64,000 nt of DNA from Hyparrhenia diplandra (Eukaryota; Streptophyta; Magnoliopsida; Poales; Poaceae), in assembly GCA_015847255.1 (NCBI GenBank), contig JADLZK010011221.1:186001-250000 (forward strand), in the 5' to 3' direction. The position numbers and the translations under genes are program-made. This document shows positions 33,801 to 46,157 of this stretch, in pieces. The notes beneath the pieces were generated by a model, which was not told the DNA's origin, made no database searches, and was given only the letters and a program-made list of their open reading frames with translations. Each line of letters starts with the position of its first letter. The stretch's first letter is position 1.

Positions 33801-36300
33801 CATGAACGGGGGATATGGGTTCGGGAGAGTAGTGTTTAGGAACAAAAAACTAAACATGTGAAGCTAAGCGGGATGGATAAGGTTAGGTTTTGACTCAACA
33901 TGTTTGACTCTTTATTTATGAGCATGCCATAATTAGAAAAAAGATTAGTTAATGATAGCTTACCTCAAGATGTTACCTTTTATTCGGCTGTGAAGACATC
34001 GTAGCACCTTGTGGTTATTATTACCTTTTGCTTGGAGCTTTCCTCAATTGGCTTCTTGTATATCTTGCTCCTAACTTGTCTCCTTTATTGCATCATCCTT
34101 TCTTTCTTCTCCTTTGAATTGTGCTAGGACCTTTTTGCTCCTCTCATGGTTTTACTCCTGCGTCATTAGTGAACAACACATACCCGAAGGAATATATAAG
34201 TAGTAATAAGGGTAATGTTGTCACAGGGCTAAAGGTCACTTTCTATGCTACTGAGAAAAGTTTGGTTGAAGATTTTAGCTTAGATCTTTTATCTTATTGT
34301 TTCACCTTGCTTTTCTAAAGGAACGATTTTATGAAACCTTAAGTTTTGATTCTCATGTATCGAAATCATTCAAACTTGTAGAAAAGAGTAATGGTGAATA
34401 GAGAGATTGCAAACCAAAGCATGTGGAGTGATGGGGCATGTAAGGAAGAAGAGCATAGTTGGATTATCCTTGGTGGAGTTGATCTTCTTCTTCCATGTGC
34501 CAATCACTCTTTTATCCTTGAGCAAGTGCTTTTTGTTTGTAGACTGTTTGTGGCACTCCTCTTCTTTCTCTTGCTTCTTCTCTAGTATGGTGGTTTGGTT
34601 TTGGGTTCATTTCATTCTACGAATAGACTTAGCATAATCCTTTTCCCGCAAAATGTCAATGGACACATACCCGAGGGAATACAACATGGCTAAAGAAGAG
34701 GGTGTTGCCCAAGGTTCATATGATCCAATCTATGCTAATGAAAAGGTGGTTCTTTGATTACCTTAGCACAGATTTTATTTATTCATGTCTTATATTTTAA
34801 TTATGGTTGCACTCTTAGCATGTGGATCAAGGCAAAGGTAACTTACAAGAAAGGACAGAGTGAATGATTTGATACTTACAATTCTTCCATAAATGAGTCG
34901 TGTCATTTGCAAAATGTTGAATTCATCCATACGCCTTGCTTCATCTCTAACTGAAGTTCATCTCTGGACTTCCCCCAAGCTGGTTTGAGACCTTTTCTTT
35001 CTGCAGGGGTTAGTCTAACAAAATATACCAATATCTACACAAGTAATATTTAGTTCAATAATCAAACTAGACTCCATGTCTAATTTAATTAAGGAAGGCA
35101 TTTTAACCTAAGCACCATGCTTAATTTAAAAGCCTTTGGAAACATGCTAATTGCAATATAACAACATTCCCAAACCAAAGCATACTATGGTAAACAAAGG
35201 TAGCATGAAGGCATTGTAGAGATTTACTCAAGTGAAGATGAAATAGTGTAGTAACTAGAGCATGTATTAAAGGTAGCAACAACTAAGGTAAGGTAGCAAC
35301 ATGGCAAGAATTATATGAGTGATTTAATGTTACTCAATGATTGGTTGGACATACCTTTACATTGTCATCCTTCGTTCTTTTTGCTCTTGACCTGAAATGG
35401 TTAGTAACAAAAATACCCGAAGGAATATTCTCATAATTATATCTCTATGCTCACTACACAAGGGGGTGTTATAACAAAAGATCTATACTTATATTACTTC
35501 CCCTAGAGTGCTTGTTTTAGGACAAAAAGCTCGTCCTTGGGAAACCTTCAAATATGATTTAAGATGATGAAGAGGTTTTCCCTTGAATTACCAATCTCAA
35601 CTTTCAGGCCAATAAGATCAACAACTTCCCTTTCCAAATCATTATGAACAGTTATCTCAAGGGAGTTTGAAATCTTATAAGTGGCTAGATTAGAGATGGC
35701 AATCAATTCAGGAGTTTGTTTACATGGGCAAGGATTGGATAGAAAATTTAGGATGTAACTCCTATGCTCATGGATGTTCTCTAACTATGGATAATGCTCT
35801 TTCTGGTCTTCCATAGATCTTTCATGATGTCTATACTTAGGAGTTCTAAGATCGTACGTAAACTTACGAAAAAGAACACTAGAGGATTCATTGGGGTCAA
35901 GGATGAGATTGAAATTGGGTTTGGATAAGTTATCTAGTCTGAAATAGAAGGAAAGAGACACGAATGGATTCTAGATAGCTTTGCTCTCCTTCTATGGCAT
36001 TGTTAGATATGCCATCCTTGGGCTCCCAATATCCTTTGTAAGAATAAGGATGCTTTCTAAGAGACTCTTCTCTAAAAGGATTTGGTTTATAGGCACTCAA
36101 AGGTCTTCTGTAAAGCTAGAAGTTTGTCTCCAAAATCATCACCATAAAAGATTCAAGGGGAGAATTACTTCTTCCCTTGGAGAGATTTAGAGTATGGATG
36201 ATTTAGGATTGGTAGCTAATCAAAGGATTGGAAATATTATGATCTGGCTATCAAAAACTTCTTCTTTAGTCTAGAGGATGATTCCTTCTCTTCCTTTGGG
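30825..36300 (-). other. Internal domain of the LARD-like element, non-coding
   Basis: All six frames are short and carry no protease, reverse transcriptase, RNase H, integrase or zinc-knuckle motif. It is AT-rich and contains a roughly 60-bp tandem repeat (31574-31830) and a run of gtggartg words (32095-32160). No typical tRNA-complementary primer site was recognised next to the right LTR. Confidence 0.6.
31574..31830. repeat. Four diverged tandem repeats of about 55-85 bp
   Basis: Units begin near 31574, 31659, 31721 and 31778 with gaggtgggctctactc-type words and share ggacttgtgtccatttttc. Pyrimidine-rich spacers of different length separate them. Confidence 0.75.
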
Positions 36301-36611
36301 TGTTTATGAAAGAATTCTAAGAAAAAGATCACACCCGCTGAGTTTGTCAAGACAAACCTTGCTTTAGGAAAGGAAAGAAAAGTTCCTCCAGAAAACTGCA
36401 TGATGGTCATGCCAACAACTTTTCTAGGATGAGATCCAAATACATTATCCTTTTTAGAGGATAGGATTTGGCCTGAGATTAACTTCAGAATTCTCTCCTA
36501 TAATGGGTTGTTTCATGATCATTTAGATTAACCGTAGACACAGTTCAAAACCAAGAGGCAGGATATGTTCTATAGATGCTAATGGCCTGAACTTGTGTTT
36601 ATGGGTGCGAT
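36301..36611 (-). repeat. Right LTR (5' LTR) of the LARD-like element, first segment
   Basis: Matches 29026-29330 of the left LTR (gatcacacccgct, then tgatggtcatgccaac). The outer end is tgtttatgaaagaattc (36301) or tgaaag (36307); the left LTR is truncated here so the exact terminus cannot be checked. Cut at 36611 by the Copia element. Confidence 0.75.
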
Positions 36612-38913
36612 TGAAAGGTCCCTTGTGGTTTTTGGTAATTGAGTGTCAACACTAGGTGAACTAATATGTGTCATTGAGATAATACACAGGGAATTAGTTC
36701 ACACATGTGATGATGCAATGAAGGAGCTTATTGCATATGAAACATGACTTGGAGTCATGTGACCAAGGTGGTGAAGATCAAGACAAAGACTTGGCTTGAA
36801 GGACCGGTTGCAAGTGTGAAGGGCAAGTCACTGGACTTGGCGCCGATGGACCAACGCAATAGCGGTGAAGAGCAAGTGAGGTCGAGATCGATGGACCAAG
36901 AAGGTCATGTGATGATATGGAGTGGATCATATCATTCTTGATCGTGTTGGTGCATGCGTTGCATCGACACTTGGAGATGGAGCGGAATGGAAATGCGCAA
37001 GGCAAAGGTATAACCTATAGGGCATTTCATTTCGCCCGGTCATGAGGAGCTTAGAGAAGTTTATGACCGGATTTAGGATAGATGGCCGTACTATCAAGAG
37101 GGGCAAACTTGTTTGCATATCGGTCATCTAGTGCCACTTGAGCGATCTAACTTTTGCGGCGTGTTAGGATCGAGTGGCGTGACAAGAGCTAACCCGGCCT
37201 TTGAAATGTTTGTGAAAATGCTAACACACTTGCACATGGTGATGTACACTTGGTGGTGTTGGCACATTTGCAAAGGCGGCGGTGGTTGCGGGGTTGAGTT
37301 GGGTTTGGGAACCGCTCATCCTCCCCGCCGAGCTTGCGAGGCGGATTCGGCGCTTTCGAGAAAATGAGATGCATATTTTCTATTGCGTAGGATGCATAAA
37401 TGGTGGTGAAAACATGCTATTCCTCGTGCTCAAGTTTGGTATACTTGATGGGTAGCATGTCGAAGAGAAGGCGTCGGTGTTTCGGTGGAGTTTTTCGCTG
37501 AAATCGCCGGCCCGGCGCTCGGTCGGCGGCCGGACGCACCCGACCGGACGCCCGGTCGGGCGTCGCAGAGAGCCCCCGCAGCCGGTTTTGACCCGGACGC
37601 TAGGGACCGGACGCGGCCGGACGCGATCCCGGCCGACCATCGAAGCATGCACCGGACTTCATAGCCGTTGGTCGCGGGCGAGGTTGTTTGTCGTTTGTGA
37701 CCGGGACGCGGCGGACGGACCCCGGACCGGACTCCACCGGTGCGTCCGGTCGGCGCGTCCGGCCAACGCGTAAGCACCCCAACGGCTCTATTTTGGCTTG
37801 TGGCTATAAATAGGGGGTGTGGCCGGCCTTGGCTGGTGTTCAGCACCTTAGGGACTTTGTGTCCATGCTTGAGAGTGCTCAAGAGCCCTCCCACTCACAT
37901 ATGCTTGATATCGTTCATCCGATTGAGTGAGAGATCGTGTTCTAGTGCGTTGCGTTGAGAGATCGCATTCGTGGCACTAGGTGTTCGTGTTGCAAGCCGG
38001 TGGGCTTGTTACTCTTGGAGGTTGCCACCTCCTAGACGGCTTGGTGGCAAGAGGCTTCGTGAAGCACGCAAAGAAGATTGTGCGGTGCTCCGAAGAAGAG
38101 ATTGTGAGAGGTTCGTGCTCACCTCGCGGGGATCGTGAAGAGCAACTCTAGTGGAGCGTGTCATTGAGCTACCACACTTGTGTGTGGGTTCACACGGTAC
38201 CCTATTGAGGGATTGGCTAGAGAACTCACATTGGTGAGTGTCTCGATCGAGCTCCCAATTTGTGGGATTTGGTGGCGGCCATTAAGCTTGAGAATCATCA
38301 CGGGTGATTCGCCAAACCGTGGAACCACTAAGGTGTTGGTCGACACAACGAGGAGTAGGGGGAAGTTGGCAAGCTTCCCGAGACCTCGGTAAAAAATCAC
38401 CGGTGTCATCTTGTGTCCACACTTCGCGGTGGTTTGCAATCTCTTCATCTCAAGCTTTGTTATTACATTCATATATATTGTGTTTGTGCTTGAGTAGAGT
38501 AGTTGTAACTATCTAGCTTGTGTAGCTTGTTTAGTTACTTTGCTTAGCTTGTGTAGCTAGGTAATTTGAGCCTTTGGGTTAGGCGTGTGTTGCCTTGTCC
38601 ATTGTGCATCTAGTGAGCTTAGGGCTTTGTGCTTGCGCTTACTAGAATTGTGTAGGAGCTCTCTTGTGCTTGAAAGTACTAGTGCTTAGGTTTGTGTGAC
38701 CTTGCATTAGAATTGATTAGGAGCTCAAGCTAGGCTTGTCACCTCACTCTTCTTGTGTAGGATCTTTTGTGAGGTGATTTAGAGTCTTAGTTAGAGGGGT
38801 GAAGTCTTGGCTAGACCGATAAGTTTAATTCCGCATTTGTTTCGGTTAGCCGGTGCGATTAGTTTTTAAAAGGGACTATTCACCCCCCCTCTAGTCCCCA
38901 TCTCGACCCTTCA
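36612..38913 (+). repeat. 5' LTR of the Copia element
   Basis: 2302 bp. A TATA box ctataaata lies at 37804-37812. Immediately upstream (37520-37775) is an array of ccggacg / cgtccgg motifs, including a self-complementary gaccggac...gtccggtc pair. Differs from the 3' LTR mostly by small indels clustered in this CG-rich part. Confidence 0.9.
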
Positions 38914-38966
38914 CGTGGTATCGAGCCGTGGTCTCTCTTTTTAGTGGTCTTAACCGGCCCGAGAGG

Positions 38967-40914
38967 ATGGTGACTAGTGGGCTAGATAATGCTTGTTTGA
39001 GTGACACACACATTTTTGATGGCACACACTTTGCACGATGGAAACATCATATGCTTGATCACTTTCGTGCTTTAGGTCCTAAGTTTTTGGTGGATCGTGG
39101 TTGTTGGCTTTACTCATGACTTGGATGAGAGCGATCTAACCCAAGCTCAAAGTGATTGCTTAACACTCGATGCACAAGCCCAAGTATTTCTAATCGATGC
39201 TTTGAGAGATGAAGTTTATGGTAGGGTGATGTCATCGAGAAGTGCCCATGATATGTGGATGGCACTCAAGACCTTCTATTATGATGACTACTCCTCGTGG
39301 GATGATGGAAAATTCAAGAAGGAGGAAGATCACATAGAGGGGAGGCTCATGAGGATGTTGAGCATGATCACAACTCGGTGATTGTGAAGGATTGCTCCAC
39401 CTCATGGTCAAGTGAAGATGATGCAAGATCTACCACAAGTTCACTTGACAAGGATGATGATGATGCCTCAAGTGTTGCAAGCGATGATTCTACCTCAAGC
39501 ACACTTGATGCAAAAGATGATGGTTCATGCTTAGTTGATAATGCAACTACAAGCCCATCTACTACATCGACATATTGCTTCATGTCACAAGGTGGCACAA
39601 AGGTATCAAGTAGCAATATGATTGATCATGTTGACTCTTATGATGAGCTTGTTAGTAGGCTTGCTAGCATGACCATATCTTTAGAAAATGAGAAAGCTAA
39701 ATCCTTGAATTTGGAAAAATGAAAACTCTTTTCTAAAGAAAACATGTGAACAACAAGAACATCTACTTTATGTTACTACTTGTTCACATGATGTGCTAAA
39801 ATTGGCTCATGAGGAACTTTGTGTTACTCATGATAACTTGGTACAAGATCATGCTTTTCTCACTAAGAAGTTTTCAAATGAAAAATCTAAAACTAGTGAG
39901 AGCTCATCACTTGGGTCAATTGATCAATCACATATTTGTGCTAACCCCTTGTGATGTAGGCAAGAAGCATGTATCCACCTCTTGTGATGATTTACTTGCT
40001 ATGCCATGTTCTTCATATTTAGATGCTTGCTCTTCTTCTATGTCTTGTGAGACTAACATTTTGAAGGAGAACAATGAGCTCAAAAAGAAAGTGAAGAATT
40101 TGAGCAACCGGTTAGAGAGGTGCTACAACTCCAAGGTCCTCTTCGAGAAAATAGTGAAGAATCCAAGAAGCCTTCATGACAAGAGTGGTCTTGGGTTCAT
40201 CAAGAAGAAGATGACCAAAAGTGGGAGGAAAAATAGCAAAGATGGTCAAGAAGCAAGAAAATGAGAAGCTATCTCATTTCATGTGCTATCAATGCCATGA
40301 AAAGGGACATCTTGCAAAGGCTTGTCCAAATAAAGAAAAGCTCAAGTTGAAGCAACAAGAAATGCCTCAACCAAAGCCCCAAGAGCAAGTCAAGATCAAC
40401 CATGAAGCTAAAGTTGATGACTTGAAGATGAAAAAGAAAAACAAGAAGGGGTGGAAGAGCTTATGCAAGGCATCCAACTTACATCCAAGATGCCAAGATG
40501 ATGAGCAAGATTCAAAAGAAGAATGTGCATGCTCACATCAAGTGCCATAGTTGTGATACATTAGGCCACCTAGCTTTGGGTTGTCCACACAAGCTTGAGA
40601 AGAAGGCTCAAGCAAACAAGATAAAGCAAGGCAAGAAGGAGCATCACATGAGCAAGAAAGAAAAGGCTCAACAAAAGAGAAGATGCTACTTATCTTGCAG
40701 GGAAAGGGGACACATGGCTCATTCATGTCCCCTAGGTAATGATTCTAAGCCGATTTCAATTGATGATGATATTGTGCTTAGAAAGGATGACAATGGTACC
40801 TCCTCGGTTGCTATTGCAAAACATCCCGCTACTCATACTAAGGCTTTGCCTAAGTATGTGGCACCTAACTTGAGAGGACCCAAACAAGTTTGGGTACCAT
40901 CAAAAAGTGGATGA
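38967..40914 (+). pseudogene. Copia-type gag polyprotein (UBN2-like) with CCHC zinc knuckles, frameshifted
   Basis: Retrotransposon nucleocapsid protein, which packages element RNA in cytoplasmic particles. ATG 38967 opens MVTSGLDNACLSDTH with the gag-type FDGTHFARWKHHM motif, then (new frame, 39097 on) SAHDMWMALKTFY, typical of Copia gag (UBN2) domains. A Ser/Asp-rich middle (39378-39722) and a lysine-rich coiled region (39809-40264) follow. Zinc knuckles are CYQCHEKGHLAKAC (about 40280-40325), CHSCDTLGHLALGC (about 40540-40583) and CYLSCRERGHMAHSC (about 40684-40728), the last with one extra residue between its first cysteines. It ends KSG then TGA at 40912-40914. At least five frame changes prevent translation as one protein. 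Confidence 0.8.
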
Positions 40915-43858
40915 ATGTATGTAGGTACCATGGCATTGGAGGCTTGATTCAAATGAGTTCACATTGTTCATCATGTCATTGAGTCAAGTAATGAAGCCTT
41001 GTGCTATTCTTATCCCAATGCCAAGTCAAGAAAAATGAAGTCCAAGTGCTACAACTTACAAGTGCAAATTCAAGTTGTGGTGGTTTATTGGAAATAATTG
41101 ATGGCTTGCAAATATTTGAGTTGAAGCTTGCTATTTGATGATCATGAGCTACAAAGGTATATTCCTAAGTGATCACACATATTTGGGTGCATATGAGTTG
41201 ATTGAATTGGATATATATGCATATGTTGCTTGCTATGAGATGATTGAATGGATCAAATGCTTAGTAGTCAAATTTGAATTGGTTTGAATGGATATGATCA
41301 TGAGATGACCTTTAGTAAGTGGATGGAATAGATATATGTCTTGTGATAGTATTCAAACAAGTTAGCATCAAATTTGATTCAAATTGTTGAAGCATAGCTC
41401 AATTGCTCAAATCTGTCCACTATTGGAAAATCTGAGTGAGCTGTGATCTTAACCATGCTTGGATGATCAAATCTTATTGGAATGGCTTGAAATTTGACAT
41501 GCATGCTCTATACTTATGGTAGAAGATGCTGTAAAAATCTCATGATGAAAAGATAAGGGATACTTCGGTTTTGGAGTGGAACTTGTCAACCATGTTGCAG
41601 CTGTTTTCAGCATGAGTAGTGTGGGAAGGTGTGAAATCTGGTAGCAATACATAAGGGCTATGGAGCTCAAATTTTTTTGTGGCTGCTATATGACTTTTTG
41701 TTGCACATCTCCACCAAATTTCGTGGCATTTCAACATGTACATTGTGAGATATGGTTTATTCTTTAAGATGTACAAAATCTGCCAGAAAAAGTGACATTT
41801 ATTAGATTGATCAAGAGTCACTCTCATTGAAAGGTCCTCAAGTTGGAATCATGTTGATAAGTGTTTGAGGCACCTAAGTTTGGTTTTGAATTGAGTTAGA
41901 AGCATGACAAGCAAAAGAGTACAAAAGCCATTGATTTTGGGGGAGTGTACATTGTACACATCTAGTACTCTAGTTGAAGATCAAGACCAAACTCAAGATG
42001 GAGAACAAGAAATGAGCCCAAATTGATCATTGGATATCTTTGGAAGAAAGAAAATGACTTAAAGAAGAATCAAGTCTATTCATCATATCAAGTCCATCTT
42101 TCGGATCAATCAACCAAAGTCAATTCAAATGAGTATCAAGAATGGTTCTTGGAGAGAGGTCACTTCTCCCGTTGGGGGCATGCCGCCTACTGAGGTAAAC
42201 CGAGCACCGGCTTGGATGGCTAACATGGAAGTGAGATTCTAGGAACTATTGGAGATGCTTAGTTGATGCAATCTAAAGGGATTGATCTAGAGAAGCAAGC
42301 AACACCCAAATAGAGAGATACTTCATGCAAAATTCAAGTGGTTTTCTCTCTTGCAAGCAAAGAGCAAAAAGAAAGCAAGCCAACCACAACAAGAAGTGCA
42401 CTTGATCATAAGTGGTTCTCAATTCATATGGGTGAAGCATGGAATTCAAATTGGTATATATTGTCTTCACCAAGCTATTGAATTGGACTTCATGATGCTA
42501 GTTGGAGAACTAAATTGGAATCTAATGACTATCCTCTACTCCAACATAGCAAGGTGAAATTGTTTGACATATGCATTCATATTTGCTAAGGACTTGCTAG
42601 TGCATATAGTCATACATAGTGAGCATTCATGAAAATCAAATGTTTTAATGCCTATATGGTACCACTATTGCTTTTTATGCTTTATATGATCTAGTGGTAG
42701 CATATGACATTTTCATGAGCTAGTGAACCCATAGTATTTGATCTAGAGAATGAGCATTCAAGTAGTTCAACTCAACATTGTCAAGATAACCCTTAGCATG
42801 AGGTGTGAAGAAGCTTGTCATTGGTTCAAAACCGAGTTAGATTATCTTGTGCAAGTAATCTAGATCAAGTCAATGAGAAGGAAGCTCATGGAAGCAATCT
42901 AGTTCAAGAATTGGTGGCAATTGACAAATCATTTCAAGTGGCATCCACATTGCAAGATTCAAGACATGGCTAGATTATTACATCATCTCTACACGTGGTA
43001 TTCCCTTCATGGTATCTTTCACGTGGTATTCAACTCAAGTAATGTCTAGTACATGAAATCGGTGGTTCCACAAGTGATCCTCAACTTTAAGTGATCAATT
43101 CAATTCAAGGAAGCTACCCTCACCAACAAGAGCTCAAGTTGTTCAAATGGATTGACATATGCTTTGACATAGGGGAGGTGTCCCAGATCAAGGTCAAGCA
43201 TGCTACAAGTGACCAACATGTGACATTTCAAGATGGTCTTCATGCTTCCACATGTGGTTGTTACAAGTGGTGTCATTCCAACATATGGTGGTGTCCATCA
43301 AAAATGAAGATTCAACAATCAACCATCTATCCCTAGTCACAACCTTTGTATCAATAAGAGACATACCCTTTATGGAAATTGATGACAAAGGGGAGAAATT
43401 GGACAAAAGATATGTATGTGTCTTTGGATATATGATAAAAGGGGGATGAGAATATGGACATAGAACAAGAGGGAGCAAGATTGAAGATTAGAAGAGGATC
43501 AACATTCTTGGACAAAAAGAGAAGCACACAAGTTGGGGGGCAAGCTCATGAACTTGATTGATTGCATTTGATATGTGCATATTCATGTGCTTGCTTGCAT
43601 TTGCATAAGTATTTAAATTTTATATGCAATGCTTGTGTGGTGTATGCTAGTTATAGAACTTGCTTGATGATTTGATAACTAGCATGCATAGGTTGTAGTG
43701 TTAACCCTCCCAAAAGTTTCATATCTTTGTATGTGTGCAAACCTTGAATTCAAATTAATTGGGCACACATATAGGGGAGTTACCACTACGAAGAAAGCTT
43801 TAATCTTCAATTCCATATCTTTGTAGTGTTGCCATCAATTACCAAAAAAAGGGGAGAT
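40915..43858 (+). other. 3' internal region of the Copia element, no pol seen
   Basis: No integrase HHCC/DDE or reverse transcriptase YVDD-type motif is visible in any frame; frames are all under 100 codons. Sequence is AT-rich with many caagt/gatca words. It ends in the polypurine tract. Confidence 0.6.
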
Positions 43859-46152
43859 TGAAAGGTCCCTTGTGGTTTTTGGTAATTGAGTGTCAACACT
43901 AGGTGAACTAATATGTGTCATTGAGATAATACACGAGGAATTAGTTCACACATGTGATGATGCAATGAAGGAGCTTATTGCATATGAAACATGACTTGGA
44001 GTCATGTGACCAAGGTGGTGAAGATCAAGACAAAGACTTGGCTTGAAGGACCCGGTTGCAAGTGTGAAGGGCAAGTCACTGGACTTGGCGCCGATGGACC
44101 AACGCAATAGCGGTGAAGAGCAAGTGAGGTCGAGATCGATGGACCAAGAAGGTCATGTGATGATATGGAGTGGATCATATCATTCTTGATCGTGTTGGTG
44201 CATGCGTTGCATCGACACTTGGAGATGGAGCGGAATGGAAATGCGCAAAGGCAAAGGTATAACCTATAGGGCATTTCATTTCGCCGGTCATGAGGAGCTT
44301 AGAGAAGTTTATGACCGGATTTAGGATAGATGGTCGTACTATCAAGAGGGGCAAACTTGTTTGCATATCGGTCATCTAGTGCCACTTGAGCGATCTAACT
44401 TTGCGACGTGTTAGGATCGAGTGGCGTGACAAGAGCTAACCCGGCCTTTGAAATGTTTGTGAAAATGCTAACACACTTGCACATGGTGATGTACACTTGG
44501 TGGTGTTGGCACATTTGCAAAGGCGGCGGTGGTTGCGAGGGTTGAGTTGGGTTTGGGAACCGCTCATCCTCCCGCCGAGCTTCAGGCGGATTCGGGCGCT
44601 TTCGAGAAAATGAGATGCATATTTTCTATTGCGCCGGATGCATCGTGGTGGTGAAAACATGCTATTCCTCGTGCTCAAGTTTGGTATACTTGATGGGTAG
44701 CATGTCGAAGAGAAGGCGCCGGTGTTTTCGTGGAGTTTTCGCCGAAATCGTCGGCGGGGACTTCGGTGCAGCGACCGACGCACCGGCCCGGACGCTCCGG
44801 TCGGTCGCGTCGCGTAGAGCCCTCGCAGCCGGTTTTGGCCGGACGCGGGGGACGGACGCCGCGGCCGGACGCATCCGTGCCGGCCCGAAGCATGCCGGAC
44901 GCCGGGCGGTAGCCGTTGGTCGTGGGCCGGTTGCTTGTCGTTTGTGACCGGACGCAGCGGACGGGCCGCCGGACCGGACTCACCGGTGCGTCCGGTCGGG
45001 TCCGGCCAACGCGCTAAGCACCCCAACGGCTCTATTTTGGCTTGTGGCTATAAATAGAGGGTGTGGCCGGCCTTGGCTGGTGTTGACACCTTAGGGACTT
45101 TGTGTCCATGCTTGAGAGTGCTCAAGAGCCCTCCCACTCACATATGCTTGATATCGTTCATCCGATTGAGTGAGAGATCGTGTTCTAGTGCGTTGCGTTG
45201 AGAGATCGTGTCGTGGCACTAGGTGTTCGTGTTGCAAGCGGTGGGCTTGTTACTCTTGGAGGTTGCCACCTCCTAGGCGTTTGGTGGCAAGAGGCTTCGT
45301 GAAGCACGCAAAGAAGATTGTCACGCGGTGCTCGAAGAAGAGATTGTGAGAGGTTCGTGCTCACCTCGCGGGGATCGTGAAGAGCAACTCTAGTGGAGCG
45401 TGTCATTGAGCTACCACACTTGTGTGTGGGTTCACACGGTACCCTATTGAGGGATTGGCTAGAGAACTCACATTGGTGAGTGTCTCGATCGAGCTCCGGT
45501 ACCGTGGGATTTGCAGCGGCCATTAAGCTTGAGAATCATCAGGGTGATTCGCCAAACCGTGGAACCACTAAGGTGTTGGTCGACACAACGAGGAGTAGGG
45601 GAAGTTGGCAAGCTTCCCGAGACCTCGATAAAAATCACCGGTGTCATCTTGTGTCCACACTTGGCGGTGGTTTGCAATCTCTTCATCTCAAGCTTTGTTA
45701 TTACATTCATATATATTGTGTTTGTGCTTGAGTAGAGTAGTTGTAACTATCTAGCTTGTGTAGCTTGTTTAGTTACTTTGCTTAGCTTGTGTAGCTAGGT
45801 AATTTGAGCCTTTGGGTTAGGCGTGTGTTGCCTTGTCCATTGTGCATCTAGTGAGCTTAGGGCTTTGTGCTTGCGATTACTAGAATTGTGTAGGAGCTCT
45901 CTTGTGCTTGAAAGTACTAGTGCTTAGGTTTATGTGACCTTGCATTAGAATTGATTAGGAGCTCAAGCTAGGCTTGTCACCTCACTCTTCTTGTGTAGGA
46001 TCTTTTTGTGAGGTGATTTAGAGTCTTAGTTAGAGGGGTGAAGTCTTGGCTAGACCGATAAGTTTAATTCCGCATTTGTTTCGGTTAGCCGGTGCGATTA
46101 GTTTTTAAAAGGGACTATTCACCCCCCCTCTAGTCCCCATCTCGACCCTTCA
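43859..46152 (+). repeat. 3' LTR of the Copia element
   Basis: 2294 bp, with its TATA box at 45048-45056. Apart from the CG-rich block (44730-45010 versus 37500-37785) it is nearly identical to the 5' LTR, suggesting a recent insertion. Confidence 0.9.
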
Positions 46153-46157
46153 GCAGT

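Larger units (their letters stand above)
36612..46152 (+). mobile_element. Copia-type LTR retrotransposon with gag only
   Basis: Two 2.3-kb LTRs start tgaaaggtcccttgtgg and end ctcgacccttca (36612-38913 and 43859-46152). The 5-bp flanks gcgat (36607-36611) and gcagt (46153-46157) are each one change from gcaat, the uninterrupted sequence in the left LTR of the host element. A primer-binding site like that for initiator tRNA-Met (tggtatcgagcc, 38916) follows the first LTR, and a polypurine tract (aaaaaaaggggaga, 43844-43857) precedes the second. The 4.9-kb interior encodes a broken gag-type protein (38967-40914), then about 2.9 kb with no integrase or reverse transcriptase motif. It must have moved with enzymes from a relative. 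Confidence 0.85.
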
